64,000 nt of DNA from Candidatus Hydrogenedentota bacterium (lineage in GTDB: Bacteria; UBA8481; J006). Numbering within the stretch: the first letter of the stretch is position 1; each line of letters starts with the position of its first letter. Location of the stretch: assembly GCA_003697085.1 (NCBI GenBank), contig RFFU01000032.1, positions 34,220-98,219 of the forward strand, given 5' to 3'. Of this stretch, positions 19,844 through 31,005 are shown one piece after another. The translations under genes and the position numbers were made by a program. Under the pieces are notes generated by a model. It saw nothing but the letters and a program-made list of their open reading frames with translations. It was not told the DNA's origin and did no database searches.

Positions 19844-20785
19844 CTATTTGTAGCTTGGGCCGAATTGGTAGGTCAACGCAACGCGGTGATTGTTCCCCAG
19901 ATTGCCAAACGGAATGTACGCGTAATCGACGGCAAGATCGCCTATGTTGAGTCCGAGGCCGGCGGTCCAGCCGTTGTCGCTGTCCACGCGCCCGTCAAAG
20001 CCGCCCCGCAAAGCCAGCATATCGACCACCCGGAACTCCACGCCGCCGTTGAAGGTCACGTTCTGCTTTCGCACCTTCTCCACCTCCGCCGCCACCGTAA
20101 CCCTGTTGAAATCGAACGCAATGCCTCCTCGAACCAATGCGGGCAGATCCTCCGATACCCGTTCAAATTTCAGAGTCGTCCCCAGATTCTGCCCGGAAAT
20201 ACCGAGCCGAAAAGGAAGATTCTCCGGCCGGTAGGAGAGCCCCACATCGGCGGCGAAAGCGGTCGCCGTCACGTTGTCGATCTCAGAGTTGAGTATCTTC
20301 GCCGTCACGCCCAGCGAAAGCGTGCTGTTTACCTGTCTTCCATAGGAGGCACCGAAAACAAGATCCCGCCCGGTAAACGTCACCGACGGATTATTATTGT
20401 TGATGATGTCTTTTAACGTAACTCTCTGCGTCTTTCCGTAATCGATATAATTGAACGAAATCCCCCACGCGGAGACACTGTTGATCGGGTGGGCGAATCC
20501 CAGATCCCCCTGGGCGATATCCAACACCAATCTCTGATACGTCGCGCCCGCTTCCCCGCGAGCCGTAAATCCCAGACCAGCCGGGTTGTAATGCAACGAA
20601 GCGATCCCCGTTGCATCAGCCGTGTAGGCGTCTCCCATCGCAGGACCGTGGGCTCCCGAACCAAGGCGCAGTACCAATCCCGCCGAGCTCCCCGCATCTC
20701 CAGCGGCAAGCACTCCACCCGCAAAGACTCCCAGCACTACACCTGAAACCAGAATTCTCTTTAACACCTTCTTTTCTCTCATCAT
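19844..20785 (-). CDS. PorV/UPF0164-like outer-membrane beta-barrel protein
   Basis: A 313-residue protein with an N-terminal signal peptide (basic MREKKVLKR, hydrophobic core, likely cleaved after GGVLA). The mature start has the family hallmark of an early glycine/alanine-rich GPAMGDAYTADATGIASLHYNPAGLGF segment; amphipathic beta strands follow and it ends with an aromatic-rich strand (ALTYQFGPSYK). Family members are FadL-like barrels; in Bacteroidetes PorV binds type IX cargo C-terminal domains and shuttles them to the attachment complex. Its start overlaps the stop of the giant repeat protein (ATGA), strongly suggesting a cargo and partner pair. No other T9SS component is visible, so the secretion role is inference. 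Confidence 0.82.
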   Translation of the reverse strand: MMREKKVLKRILVSGVVLGVFAGGVLAAGDAGSSAGLVLRLGSGAHGPAMGDAYTADATGIASLHYNPAGLGFTARGEAGATYQRLVLDIAQGDLGFAHPINSVSAWGISFNYIDYGKTQRVTLKDIINNNNPSVTFTGRDLVFGASYGRQVNSTLSLGVTAKILNSEIDNVTATAFAADVGLSYRPENLPFRLGISGQNLGTTLKFERVSEDLPALVRGGIAFDFNRVTVAAEVEKVRKQNVTFNGGVEFRVVDMLALRGGFDGRVDSDNGWTAGLGLNIGDLAVDYAYIPFGNLGNNHRVALTYQFGPSYK

Positions 20786-23700
20786 CGGATTATCGCCACC
20801 TTCCCGGTCACTCTCTGCTGCGTGGAGAGATCAGTGACAACGTAGAGGTAGTAGCCGCTCGCAACCGGCTGGTTATCTTCATTTCGCGCATCCCAGACAA
20901 CGTGTCCCGCCGTCGGACTCGCCCCCACACTCGTTGAAGTGAACTCGATCACCTTTTCACCCAGGATCGAGTAGATCTCGATCTTCCACTTCGGCGGCAG
21001 GTTCTTGAAGTAGATGCCCGCCGGGAGTCCTCTCTTCGTGAATTCGGGATCATGCGGCCGATACGGATTCGGACCGACGAGCAAGCGATTCAGGCCCGCA
21101 TTCGTCACTCCGGTATCGTTGCCCAGGACGAAGGGTGTGAAGTGGCGCGCACGCCCGATAATGAGATGGTTGGCCTTATCGACCGTTGTCGGGACGAGTT
21201 CAATCTGCCCTTGCGCGTTCAGAGTAAAGATGCTGATGTTCTCGACATTCAAGCCGGACGAATCGTCGATATCGTCATTGTTCGCGTCGAAGTAATTGAA
21301 TGTGACGAGCGTGGAATCCGACTGCGAGAAGATAAAGTTATCTCCTCCTCGCTCTAGATGCGCGTCGATCCAGTAAGTCGAAGCGATATTTTGGACACCC
21401 GCAGTCTTGAGCGCCGTAATCAACGTATCGGGCATACCGTTGTTCATCGCGGCGATCCGGACGCGATCGGTGTCGAAGGCCAAGGCGTTCTCGCCGATCC
21501 TTACGGACGCACGCACCTCACCCTTCGGCGAAACAATCGGAACTGTCTTAGCTCCGGACCGCGTCGAGATTTCAATAATCACCACCGTCACATCCGTCGC
21601 TTTCGTGGTGTCAGCCCCCACCGCCACGAGCGCCGTTTCAAGAGCCTGCTGCTGCGTATCCGCTCCCGGATCAGCACCAAACAGACTCGTCGCCCCCAAT
21701 CCATCCGAATCCGCCAGCGTGACGTATTGCGCGGCTCCAAAATTGTCTGTCAGTAGCGTCGAAGTACTCTGTGCATACGTGTCCGTTCCGCTGGTAAAGA
21801 TCGCCACCGCGCGGACCTCGTAGGAATCCGCCGTCAATGAATCTCCTGCAACCGTCGCCACAAAGTACACGTCTCCATTCCCGTCAACCACCGTCGTCGT
21901 CGTCAACGGAACGGTTGTACTGTCCCAAACACCGCCCGCAACTAGCGGCCGAATCTCAAAGCGAACACCGGTAATATTGGCCAGATTCCCACTCGTAACC
22001 TTCGCCGCCAAATCGATCTGCGGAGTCCTCATCGTGATCAGCCCGTTCGGCGGCGAGGTGATCTGGACGCTGGCATAATCCGGCGGCAACACGACCGTGG
22101 CACCGCGGAAGACCGCCGAAGCCACAAGCGACGCCGCACTCTGATTGCCCACACTGTCCTGAGCCACCACCGAGAATCGATACTCCACCCCGTCCTGAAG
22201 CGTCGTCAGGTCCACACTGTAAAACTTCTGGCCGCTCAGGTGCGGCACCGCCACCACGGTTGTTCCCGGGAAGGTCCCCAGTCCGGAATCCGTCAGCAGA
22301 TTGTACTGGCCACCAGCCATTTGAGTATCACCACTGGGCGAAGCATCCCACGTAATCGTCATCTTTCCGGCCGTTACCGTAATCGTCAGCGTTGTCGGCG
22401 CGATCGGGAGGGTGGTGTCCACGCTTCCGATCCCATAGCTATCATACAGCAGCGTGCTCGCCGGGCCGGCCTTCGACCACGTCGAGAAACTCCGGCTGTC
22501 CGGCAGGCTCGCTTGCACGACCGAGTCAATCCAAGCCTGCGCTGTGTCGGCGAAACGCACGACGACGAGGAACGGCGCCGAATCCACTGAGAGATTCACG
22601 CTGTCGGCTTTCCCGGCCGCCGCATAGGCCGTCGTATCCCTCGAGAAGACCCATTCCGTATCCAAGGCTCCCGATTTCACAAAGTACCCGACCACCGTAT
22701 CCGGCATCCAGGCCGTGTCGTACTTCTCGTTCACCAACTGCTCGCGCACAAGCAGCATCGTGTCGATCGCCTTGTTCAACGTCGCACCCGACGGCGTCGC
22801 CACATTCACCACGAGGTATTCGAGCGAATCACCGGGAATGGAACTCTGCGCCCTGAAAGCCATGATCTCGTGCAAGAAGCCCAACTGAATATTACCCGGA
22901 TACGCCGGATCCCTCGGCTCGATCGTAAAGATCAACCCCGGCTTATCGAAGGTGAGCGTCCGGTTGCTTACGAAGACACCGTTTGCCTCGTTCGCGTAGA
23001 AGGTCTGGACCGAGTCCGGAACGAAACGCAGACTCAACGTCGTCGGCACTGCTATCGTTTCCGCCACTCGGATGTTCACACTCAGGAAGACCGAGTCTCC
23101 CGTCGCCAACGACGAATCCAGATTCGCGAACCATCCCGTCGCCGAGTCGCGGGTCAACGCCACCGATTCTCCGCCGGCAAACCCCAACCACGCGGCCTCG
23201 ATCGAATCGCCCGTCGATCCAACCGCGCTCCCGAAGAAGTCCACGCCGAACCGGATCATCGTATCCCGCAATGTCGCAATGCTTGTCTGGCCCATCACAT
23301 AGCCGCGCCACGCGACCACGGGGTTGTTGGTGTCGATTCCCGTGCCGTTGAGCACCGTCGGCGATAGAGACGGATGAACCGTCGAATCACCCAACGCTGT
23401 ATCGTTAATAATCGCGACCGTATCCGTGTACCAAACCTCCACAGTCCGATTCGAGTCCGTATCCGTGTAGCCTCCGCGCTTCGTCAGGGCAGTCAGGATC
23501 GAATCCGCACGGATGATTCCCTTCACCGTGTCACCGGCCAAAACCTCGCTGTCCGGCAGGAAGCCGAAGACCCTGAATCTCTGCCCGTTGACGTTCAGCG
23601 GAAGGATGTTCAATGCCGTATCCGGCAGCCTCCAGAAAGACGCCGCATCGCGCACCATGTCCGTTTCGCCCAGGCCGTCGAAGATCACCGTCATTCGCTC

Positions 23701-26700
23701 GAAGGAATCCGCGTTGATCCCATCCGTCCCGTCGATATCCACGCCGAACATTGCCAAGGTGTCGTACGGCATCGTCGAAGTCCACGTAATGATTCCTGAA
23801 TCCAGAAGGACGGAGTCACTCTTGGTGAAATTGTTCGTCCTTTGATCACGGAATGGCGAAACCCGGATGTTCCCGAGATCCTCCATCGTCACCATTATCT
23901 GCGGCTTATCGAACGTAACCGTGCGGGTCCCTTCCACTTTCACGCCCGAATCCCCTTCGAAGGCGAAGACGACGGAGTCGCTCGGGATGAACGCCTCCAA
24001 GGTCTCGCCCAGCACGACCGTATCGTACACCTGAGCCCAGACGCTGACTGCACTGTCACCGGCGCCCGGTTTCGCCGTCGTCGAATCGAGATTCACGACC
24101 CAGAAGGTTTCACTCGAGCGTGCCAACATCACGGAATCTCCGCTGGCAAACCGAATGAAGACACTTACAACGCTGTCGCGATCAGGCCGACCCGCCGCGC
24201 CGCTCAAAAGGGAGCCCTCGAAGCCGATTCCAAACCGCAAGAGCGTATCCGAAAGCACCCCAGCCTGTTGCTGCGGCCGCAACGTTCCCGACCAAATCAT
24301 AAACGGCTGCTGCAAGAATTGCGGATCGGGATGCAACGTACTGTCTCCAAGCGCAACGTTACCAATCACAACCGTGTCTTGATACCAAATCGTTACTTCT
24401 CGATTCGAAGTCTCGTTGCCGACGCTGCCCACGGCAAACTTTGTCTGTACGGAGTCCTTTCCGAACTCGGCGAAGATCGTGTCTCCGAGAATCACGGGCT
24501 GATTGAGTGTATTCTTCGCCAAGGTGTCGTAGAGCGCAACATAGACCCGGAAGACCTGCCCCGAATCGATCGTTGTATCCGCCGCCAACCGATAAACGGT
24601 CGTTCCTGGCGCCGCTTGCACCAACGTGCTCGTGAAACCAGGTGTCACCGCCCCCGGATCGAACACAACCTTCACCCACCGCACCAGGGTATCAGTCAAT
24701 TCGGGACTCGTGCGTAAGACGACACCGAAGTTCGTCAGCGAATCGCTGGGTTCCTGCGCCGACGCGAACTGTCCCTTGAGCACCAACACCGAATCCTGTT
24801 TTTCATCGAAGGGCGAAATCGAGATGTCGCCGAGGTCGGTCATCGCCACAACGAGTTGGTTTTTCAGGAAGGTTATTGTTCGCAACTGGAAGAGATTTCC
24901 CGCCCCTGAGGTGGAATCCGCCAGATAGAAGGTCGAGACGGAATCCCACTGAATAAATCCACTGAGGCGGGAATCCTGCCCTATCGTGTCCGCAACGGTT
25001 ACCCAAACCTGATACGTTTCGACGTTGTTGTTTCCCGCACCGAAGACCGTATCGGACCCTGCCGGCATCGTCCAATGCGTTTGAACGATCGAGAAGGTCG
25101 GGTCGATATTTCGGTTCGACCGAACCAGGTAAATCGTCGTCTCCTGGTTCGCCCCCAATTTCAGAGCGACCGTCTCGACATAATCGGCTTCCCTTCCGCC
25201 CGTAAACCGACTATGAAGAACGACACCGAACGCCGTCAAGCTGTCATGAGCGAGGGGATTTATTTGGAACTGCTGGCCGCGTATCGTCCCTGAGGCCATC
25301 AGGAACGGATTCTCTCCAAGACGGGAATCCGGATTTACCACGGTATCCGGGAGAAAATCAACCGTAAAGGTCACAGTATCGGGATAATAGAAGGTGACGA
25401 TCCGGCTCGAGTGTGTATCCGCCGAAGGCGCAGCACCACTTGTCAGAAGCGTCGTCACAGAATCCGCCGGGATTTTCACGAAGATCGTGTCTGGAATGAC
25501 TGTTCTCTTCGAGGCGACCTCGAGCCAAACCTGGAACGGCTGGGTATCGAGTATCACGGTGTCCGCGGCAAGCGACCAGACATAGGATTCCGCCTTTGAC
25601 TGAACAAGATCGATTGTATCCGAGGTGATAAAGCCGAATTGAGCGGAGCGTCCGAGAAGAACGAGTTGGACGGCGACCACCGAATCCGCCGGTAGTCCCG
25701 TTGCCGCATTGTTCGCCGTATCGATCCTGACACCGAATTGAGTCAGCGTATCATTGAGCGTCGGCGACGGTAGGCCGATGATATAGCCGGAATCGACGAG
25801 CACGGGGTTCGAGTCGAGAGCACGCCACGGTGGAACCGTCGTGTCCCCCAGCGTTGTCATAAGGACACGCACTCCGTTCCTCAGAAAGATTACTGTATCG
25901 TTCTTCGCACCTCCGTTCGTCCAAGTGTCGCTCGCCGGTCCGGAATCGGAGAACGCGCTTCCCAGCGAATCCGCTCCGAGGATCATCATCAACGTCTCTC
26001 CGTTCCCCCACGCATCCACATTCGTCGTGTCCCCAATCGTGATCGCGACATAGATCGTATCCAGTGGAACTTTAACCATCAGACTTAGACCGCTCCCGGC
26101 CCAGATGGAATCCACTCCGGCGCCGCTCAAAGCCGCCGATTCCGCGAAATTGGACGTAAAGACGGCAACGGAATCGATGTAGGCCGCCTGCGTATCTGTC
26201 CGCGTTCGGAAGCGCACCGTGATCCTTTGAATCCTGTCATAGTTCAATTGTTGCGCGAAATTCCTCGTACCCGTTGTATCGAACGTGACCCGCGCCGCAA
26301 AGACGTACCAGGAGTCGCTTCCGTGAATCCTCGAATCGGGGTGGAGCACTGTCTCGCCAAGCTCGAACGGGATTACCACCAATACCGGGCGCGTCAGCGT
26401 AATCGTATCGGCCGCACCCGCGTTCCCGGCGCCAGTATCGCTGAAGACGGTCGTAATGGAGTCGTCAAAGACCCGCGCCCAGATCGTGTCTCCCGTGGGA
26501 ATGCTCGTATTCGTATCCGCAAAAGCAATCTTAATCCAGATTTCGGAATCGGTCCGGGTAAAGCCGGCGGCCGCGGGGGAAATCCACCAAGTGTCGCCCC
26601 CCGTCGCCGCGACCTTGGCCAGCGCGACCATCGTTCCAGACGTGCTCACCTGGAGAAACGCCGTCTCGATCTGATCGGCCGCGTTTCCGGAAAACTGCAC

Positions 26701-29700
26701 CGCAAAGAGGTTCACAGTGTCGTATGTCACGCTAACGTCCCGGATTCCAGTCGTATCCAGATCTAACGCCCCGTGGAACACCAAGATCAGTGTGTCCCCG
26801 TTTCGAACGCGACTATCCGGATGGAAGAAGGAATCCGGAAGATTGTAGGCTTTTATCACGACTTGCGGCCGCGTAAACGTAAGAGTGTCGACTCCGAATT
26901 CATCGGCTGCCGGACCGGAATCACTGAACTCCGTTACAACCGAATCGAACTGAATCGATGCCCAGATCGTTTCCCCGGTCCGTACGAGGAAGTTTGAATC
27001 CGCCAGGGACGCTTTCACTGTGATTACCGAATCGGCCTGCGGGAAGCTCGCCCCGATTCCAAAGGCAACCCAGGTGTCCGTGTTTCCGAGTTGCGACAAC
27101 GCTACCATCGTGCCTGAAGAGGACACTTGCACGAAGGCACTCTCGATTTGGTCCGCCGCCGCCCCGTCAAAACGGACCCACAAAATTTGCAGCGTGTCGC
27201 TCGGAATTGCGACTTTTCTCAACCCCGAATTATCGAAGACCAACGCGCCTCTGAACGCTACAAAGAGCGTCTCCCCTCGAACGCGAGTATCCGGGTGCAA
27301 GAGCGTATCCGCATTGATCGTATAGGCCGTGACACCGACGCGCGGGCGTTCGAAGATAATCACCGAATCCGCCGCCTCCACGTTACCAACTGACGTCGTA
27401 TCAGAAAAGACCGTTCCGACGGATTCTGATGCCACCTGGGCCGACAAGGTTTCCCCCGTCAAAATGGCGCTCCCGAAGTTGGTATCGGGCACAACCGCGT
27501 AAACCCAGAATTCGGAATCCGCTGCGTTGATCGTCACGCCCAGCGCCGCCGCATAGGCCGAGTCCGCCGCTCCCCTTGTCATGACCGTTGTATTTCCGGA
27601 ATTTCCAACGGCAAGGTAGATTGTGTCAACTTGATCTTTCGCATTCCCTTTTAACGTCACACCAAAGACGTTGAGCGTATCCCAGAGTACTCCGGACAAA
27701 CCGCGTCGGCCTGTTGGGCTCGTATCGAGGGCGACTGCTCCATGAAGCAACAAAAGGACGGAGTCTCCGCGAATACGGAAATCCGGATGGAAGATCGTCT
27801 CTCCCAAATCATAAGTCAACACCTGCAACCTGGGCCGGGCAAAATTAACGGCTCGATGAATTGTGTCTCCATCTCCAAGATTCGCTGGTGCAGCCGTGTC
27901 CGAAAACGCGGAACCGACCGAGTCACTATAAAGGATGACCGCCAATGTATCCATTGTCACGATGCCTGAACCGGTATTCGTGTCCGCCAGGGCCACGAGC
28001 AACTGGAACACAGAGTCTTGGGGTACGTTCGTAATGGGTATCCCCAGATTCGTTCCCGAATAGGAATCGCTCGCTGCCGAGACCTTAAACAGCCTCACCA
28101 TAGTTCCGTTCGCCAATTTCACAAAAACGGAATCCACCTCGTCCTTCGCATTACCTTTGAGCGAAATCGTAATCGTTTGAATCGTATCAGAACGAACATC
28201 CACCATCCTCCGTGGGTCGGACGTCGTATCCAGCCCGATCGCAATCCTTCCAACGACAATGAGCGTATCCCCCGCACGGAATCGAGAATCCGGATGGACG
28301 AGGGTGTCCGTTTGCAAATCATAGAACCCGACCTTCAACAGCGGCCTCGTAAAGGTCACCGTATCCGGAGGCGTCGTCGTGAAGTCTGGACCAACGTTGG
28401 TGAAGATGGTCGTGATAGAATCCGCAAGAATAAAAGCCGTCACGGTCGTCAGCGACGCCTGCGTCTCGGCTTGCAGACTCGCACTGACTTCGAAGAAGGA
28501 ATCCTTCCCGGCGGATCCGAAGAACAAATTCGTGCCATAAACGCCCCAGATCGAGTCCCCTGTCAAGCCACCTCCGGTATCCAAGCGTGTGAGATAGGTA
28601 TAACCGCCCTTCCCTACCCGCAAGGCGACGGAATCAATGTTGCTAGCGACTGAACCTTGCAGAACGACGCCGAAATTGATGAGCGTGTCGTTGCCGAGCG
28701 TACCGCTGTCGTAACGGAAATAGCCCCTCAGCACAATGAAGGTGTCGGAACCGCTTATCCTCGAATCCGGGTGAATCAGCGTGTCCTGCAACGGATAGGT
28801 CTCGACCGCGATTGTGGGCCGCAGCAGAGTGATAATCCTTCCTGTAACACGAAAATCGGTTGAATCGGCGGCATAAAAGGTCGACGTCGTGTCGCCGACC
28901 ATGGCAACCATCAGCGTTTCCCCTTTGCCGGGAACTGTATCGTAGACCTCGACGTAGACCTCGAGATGCATCGAGTCTCCCGCCGCGATCGTTGTCTCAA
29001 TTCCCGTCACGCTCCAAACCGAATCGCCGCTTGACGCGGCGAGTATAAATGTCTCCGCCCGCGCGGTCCCGCTGTCTCGGATCACCCACACTCTCCGTAT
29101 CATTGAATCCGGACCGGGCAGACCGGCGATGGAATCAAAACCTACGGACAGCTGCAGTAAAGAATCATTCAACAACGGGTTCGTTGTCTGACCGAAAAGG
29201 TAGCCCTCCCACGCCAGAACGGGATTGCTCCCAGCGCGCGAATCGGGATGAATCGTGATATCGGGCAATCCGACGCTTTCAATCTGAACCGTGTCGCTCC
29301 ACCAGAATTGAACTTCTCGGTTCGATTCCACGGCGCCGGCCGCGCCTTGAGAGAATACCGTCGTTACCGAGTCCGTTGGAATTCGGAAAGCCACTGTCTC
29401 ACCAGCCAAAACATCCGTATCGACGAACCGAACATAAACCCGCAGAATCGCTCCCGAATCTACGTTGACCGGCGCCGCCAAATGCCACGTGGAATCCTTC
29501 GGAGCCCCCGAGCGGTAGAGCTGGGTCTCACCATTCGTCGTGCCGAGGTTCAGGAAGACTTGAACGACCGAGTCGTGATTGAACGCGCCCGCCGGACCAC
29601 CTGAGGAATCACGAATGTCTATGCCGAATTTGTTCAGCGTATCTTGTGCCGCACCAGCGTACAACCTCCCCTCGAAGACCAAGATGGAATCATAGATTAA

Positions 29701-30843
29701 CTGCCAAGGCGAGACACTGATATTCCCCAGGTTCGTCGGTGTCAATATTATGGTATCCTTGTCGATGAGAACCGTCTGAATCGCCGACGATTCGTTCCCG
29801 TTGGAGAATCGTAGATAGGTTTGAATCGAATCGAAGGGAATCCAGGCCTGAAGCGTTTCGCCCAAGGGGGTCGTATCGTAAATTCTGGCATAAACAATGA
29901 AGGTGTCCGTTACTCCGGCGCCGAGCAGCGGCGAATCGAGGCTGCTAGCGGCCCAGAGGTAGGTATCGGCGGTTTGAATCAGCGGGACGTTCCGACTGTC
30001 CGCGCCAAGAACCATTCGGGCGGAAATGATCTGATCCGATGCCGGTCCGTCGAAATGGACTGCGAAGAGCGTAAGCGTGTCGTTGTCTCCGTTGAGTGTG
30101 CGAGTTTCTCCTTGGACCGTGCCTTGCCAAACCACGAATTCATTCTCTCGCGTACGCGAATCCGGGTTCCGTGTTGTCAAAGGCGGCGGTAGCGGAGAGA
30201 TAACCGGCAGCGGGGTCGTATCCACCCGGATATTGAAAACGGGAAACGTATCGAAGGTCACCGTAGGATACGGAAACCACGGAAAATCATTCCCGCCGCG
30301 GACTTGAACCCCTCCGCTGGGAATGGATATAACTAACGTTTGTCCGTTAAGCGCTTTTTGATTCTTCAGTTCGACGTTAATAAAAAACGTTTCGGCTTTA
30401 ATTCCTAATTCCAATGTGGTCGACATCGTAAAATTCGCGGTATCCGACGTTGAACCGATATCAGGAACAAAGGCTTGGGTAACCAAGGTGTCTCCTGCTG
30501 AAAAGCGGCCGTCGTCGTCGGCATCTCCGTAAACCGCTATTCGCTGGACCGAGTCTCCCGGCTTATTGCCAATGGATTTGACTGTCACCCTTACGAAATT
30601 CACAGCAAGCGTATCGGCCGGAGCATCGGGATTGCTGATGACGAATGCTCCCAGCGTGATTCCAGCGAGCGTGCTGTCTCCTCCTGGGACTAAGGCCGTG
30701 TCCGCACCTGTCGATGTGATATCATTATTGACGAAGTCACTTACCGAAACGCCAGCATTCGCTCCAGCAGCGCGGGCTTCCTGGAACCAACCAGCAACCA
30801 CGACAAGTGAAAAAATTGCGGCCAGAAACAACGATAACTTCAC
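20782..30843 (-). CDS. Giant secreted repeat protein with C-terminal sorting domain
   Basis: 3353 residues from the chosen GTG at 30843, which directly precedes a signal peptide (VKLSLFLAAIFSLVVVAGWF, cleavage near EARA). An EF-hand/dockerin-like loop (GDADDDGRFSAGD) lies in the first domain. Then come at least 15 tandem beta-rich units of about 160 residues, each opening with an LGD..HPDSR or LGN..VSPW header and containing DTL..FGV, GETL.A and DSV.T.FSDSG motifs. A fibronectin III-like domain, an Ig-like domain and a C-terminal FlgD-like/T9SS-type domain follow (GPNPYRP, WKIEIYSILGEKV, GHVVWDARNEDN, GYYLYV, GKVAIIR). Very rich in Asp, Ser and Thr, with very few Cys. Likely a surface stalk, adhesin or S-layer-like filament. 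The open frame extends upstream to 31077, but that start lies inside the promoter; ATG at 30993 would add a 50-residue charged pre-region. Confidence 0.9.
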   Translation of the reverse strand: MKLSLFLAAIFSLVVVAGWFQEARAAGANAGVSVSDFVNNDITSTGADTALVPGGDSTLAGITLGAFVISNPDAPADTLAVNFVRVTVKSIGNKPGDSVQRIAVYGDADDDGRFSAGDTLVTQAFVPDIGSTSDTANFTMSTTLELGIKAETFFINVELKNQKALNGQTLVISIPSGGVQVRGGNDFPWFPYPTVTFDTFPVFNIRVDTTPLPVISPLPPPLTTRNPDSRTRENEFVVWQGTVQGETRTLNGDNDTLTLFAVHFDGPASDQIISARMVLGADSRNVPLIQTADTYLWAASSLDSPLLGAGVTDTFIVYARIYDTTPLGETLQAWIPFDSIQTYLRFSNGNESSAIQTVLIDKDTIILTPTNLGNISVSPWQLIYDSILVFEGRLYAGAAQDTLNKFGIDIRDSSGGPAGAFNHDSVVQVFLNLGTTNGETQLYRSGAPKDSTWHLAAPVNVDSGAILRVYVRFVDTDVLAGETVAFRIPTDSVTTVFSQGAAGAVESNREVQFWWSDTVQIESVGLPDITIHPDSRAGSNPVLAWEGYLFGQTTNPLLNDSLLQLSVGFDSIAGLPGPDSMIRRVWVIRDSGTARAETFILAASSGDSVWSVTGIETTIAAGDSMHLEVYVEVYDTVPGKGETLMVAMVGDTTSTFYAADSTDFRVTGRIITLLRPTIAVETYPLQDTLIHPDSRISGSDTFIVLRGYFRYDSGTLGNDTLINFGVVLQGSVASNIDSVALRVGKGGYTYLTRLDTGGGLTGDSIWGVYGTNLFFGSAGKDSFFEVSASLQAETQASLTTVTAFILADSITTIFTNVGPDFTTTPPDTVTFTRPLLKVGFYDLQTDTLVHPDSRFRAGDTLIVVGRIAIGLDTTSDPRRMVDVRSDTIQTITISLKGNAKDEVDSVFVKLANGTMVRLFKVSAASDSYSGTNLGIPITNVPQDSVFQLLVALADTNTGSGIVTMDTLAVILYSDSVGSAFSDTAAPANLGDGDTIHRAVNFARPRLQVLTYDLGETIFHPDFRIRGDSVLLLLHGAVALDTSPTGRRGLSGVLWDTLNVFGVTLKGNAKDQVDTIYLAVGNSGNTTVMTRGAADSAYAAALGVTINAADSEFWVYAVVPDTNFGSAILTGETLSAQVASESVGTVFSDTTSVGNVEAADSVIIFERPRVGVTAYTINADTLLHPDTRVRGETLFVAFRGALVFDNSGLRKVAIPSDTLQILWVRFDGAAADQIESAFVQVSSSGTMVALSQLGNTDTWVAFGIGASFPQADSVITVKASLADSNFLVRTGETIWASIQFDSVVTEFSDSGPAADEFGVDTLTFTRPQVVIKAYNLPDSFFHPDSRVRNGDTLILVFHGALDLDTTGIRDVSVTYDTVNLFAVQFSGNAADQIETAFLQVSTSGTMVALAKVAATGGDTWWISPAAAGFTRTDSEIWIKIAFADTNTSIPTGDTIWARVFDDSITTVFSDTGAGNAGAADTITLTRPVLVVIPFELGETVLHPDSRIHGSDSWYVFAARVTFDTTGTRNFAQQLNYDRIQRITVRFRTRTDTQAAYIDSVAVFTSNFAESAALSGAGVDSIWAGSGLSLMVKVPLDTIYVAITIGDTTNVDAWGNGETLMMILGADSLGSAFSDSGPASDTWTNGGAKNDTVIFLRNGVRVLMTTLGDTTVPPWRALDSNPVLVDSGYIIGLPSPTLNDTLTQFGVRIDTANNAATGLPADSVVAVQLVLLGRSAQFGFITSDTIDLVQSKAESYVWSLAADTVILDTQPFQVWLEVASKRTVIPDTIFVKIPADSVTTLLTSGAAPSADTHSSRIVTFYYPDTVTFTVDFLPDTVVNPDSRLGENPFLMASGTIRGQQFQINPLAHDSLTAFGVVLHSRFTGGREADYVETVALKLGANQETTIYLVRSNRNIDPTFSIVQTHWTMPAGSDTVFGAGNNNVETYQVWVTVADTIGQDSRLSGFIQWDSVSTFYLADSTSGAGNLFQLRTITFLKNQLVVAMTDLGDISISPFDEKQDSVLVLKGQFASAQEPSDSLTNFGVVLRTSPELTDTLVRWVKVVFDPGAVTPGFTSTLVQAAPGTTVYRLAADTTIDSGQVFRVYVALYDTLAKNTLNQPVILGDTIFAEFGKDSVQTKFAVGSVGNETSNREVTIWYQDTVVIGNVALGDSTLHPDPQFLQQPFMIWSGTLRPQQQAGVLSDTLLRFGIGFEGSLLSGAAGRPDRDSVVSVFIRFASGDSVMLARSSETFWVVNLDSTTAKPGAGDSAVSVWAQVYDTVVLGETLEAFIPSDSVVFAFEGDSGVKVEGTRTVTFDKPQIMVTMEDLGNIRVSPFRDQRTNNFTKSDSVLLDSGIITWTSTMPYDTLAMFGVDIDGTDGINADSFERMTVIFDGLGETDMVRDAASFWRLPDTALNILPLNVNGQRFRVFGFLPDSEVLAGDTVKGIIRADSILTALTKRGGYTDTDSNRTVEVWYTDTVAIINDTALGDSTVHPSLSPTVLNGTGIDTNNPVVAWRGYVMGQTSIATLRDTMIRFGVDFFGSAVGSTGDSIEAAWLGFAGGESVALTRDSATGWFANLDSSLATGDSVFLSVNIRVAETIAVPTTLSLRFVPDSVQTFYANEANGVFVSNRTLTFDKPGLIFTIEPRDPAYPGNIQLGFLHEIMAFRAQSSIPGDSLEYLVVNVATPSGATLNKAIDTMLLVREQLVNEKYDTAWMPDTVVGYFVKSGALDTEWVFSRDTTAYAAAGKADSVNLSVDSAPFLVVVRFADTAQAWIDSVVQASLPDSRSFSTWSKAGPASTLLYDSYGIGSVDTTLPIAPTTLTITVTAGKMTITWDASPSGDTQMAGGQYNLLTDSGLGTFPGTTVVAVPHLSGQKFYSVDLTTLQDGVEYRFSVVAQDSVGNQSAASLVASAVFRGATVVLPPDYASVQITSPPNGLITMRTPQIDLAAKVTSGNLANITGVRFEIRPLVAGGVWDSTTVPLTTTTVVDGNGDVYFVATVAGDSLTADSYEVRAVAIFTSGTDTYAQSTSTLLTDNFGAAQYVTLADSDGLGATSLFGADPGADTQQQALETALVAVGADTTKATDVTVVIIEISTRSGAKTVPIVSPKGEVRASVRIGENALAFDTDRVRIAAMNNGMPDTLITALKTAGVQNIASTYWIDAHLERGGDNFIFSQSDSTLVTFNYFDANNDDIDDSSGLNVENISIFTLNAQGQIELVPTTVDKANHLIIGRARHFTPFVLGNDTGVTNAGLNRLLVGPNPYRPHDPEFTKRGLPAGIYFKNLPPKWKIEIYSILGEKVIEFTSTSVGASPTAGHVVWDARNEDNQPVASGYYLYVVTDLSTQQRVTGKVAIIR

Positions 30844-31005
30844 CTTCCCCCTCGCCTCGAGAGGGTATCGCCCTATCTCCCATTTCCGATTTTTTGCGCT
30901 TGAAGAACTCTTTTTTTGCGATTCTTCTTCTTGGCCGCTACACACTTCTCTTTTTTTCACTCTCACGCGGTTCTCTCCCCAATCATAAAACATATTTTTG
31001 TCCCT

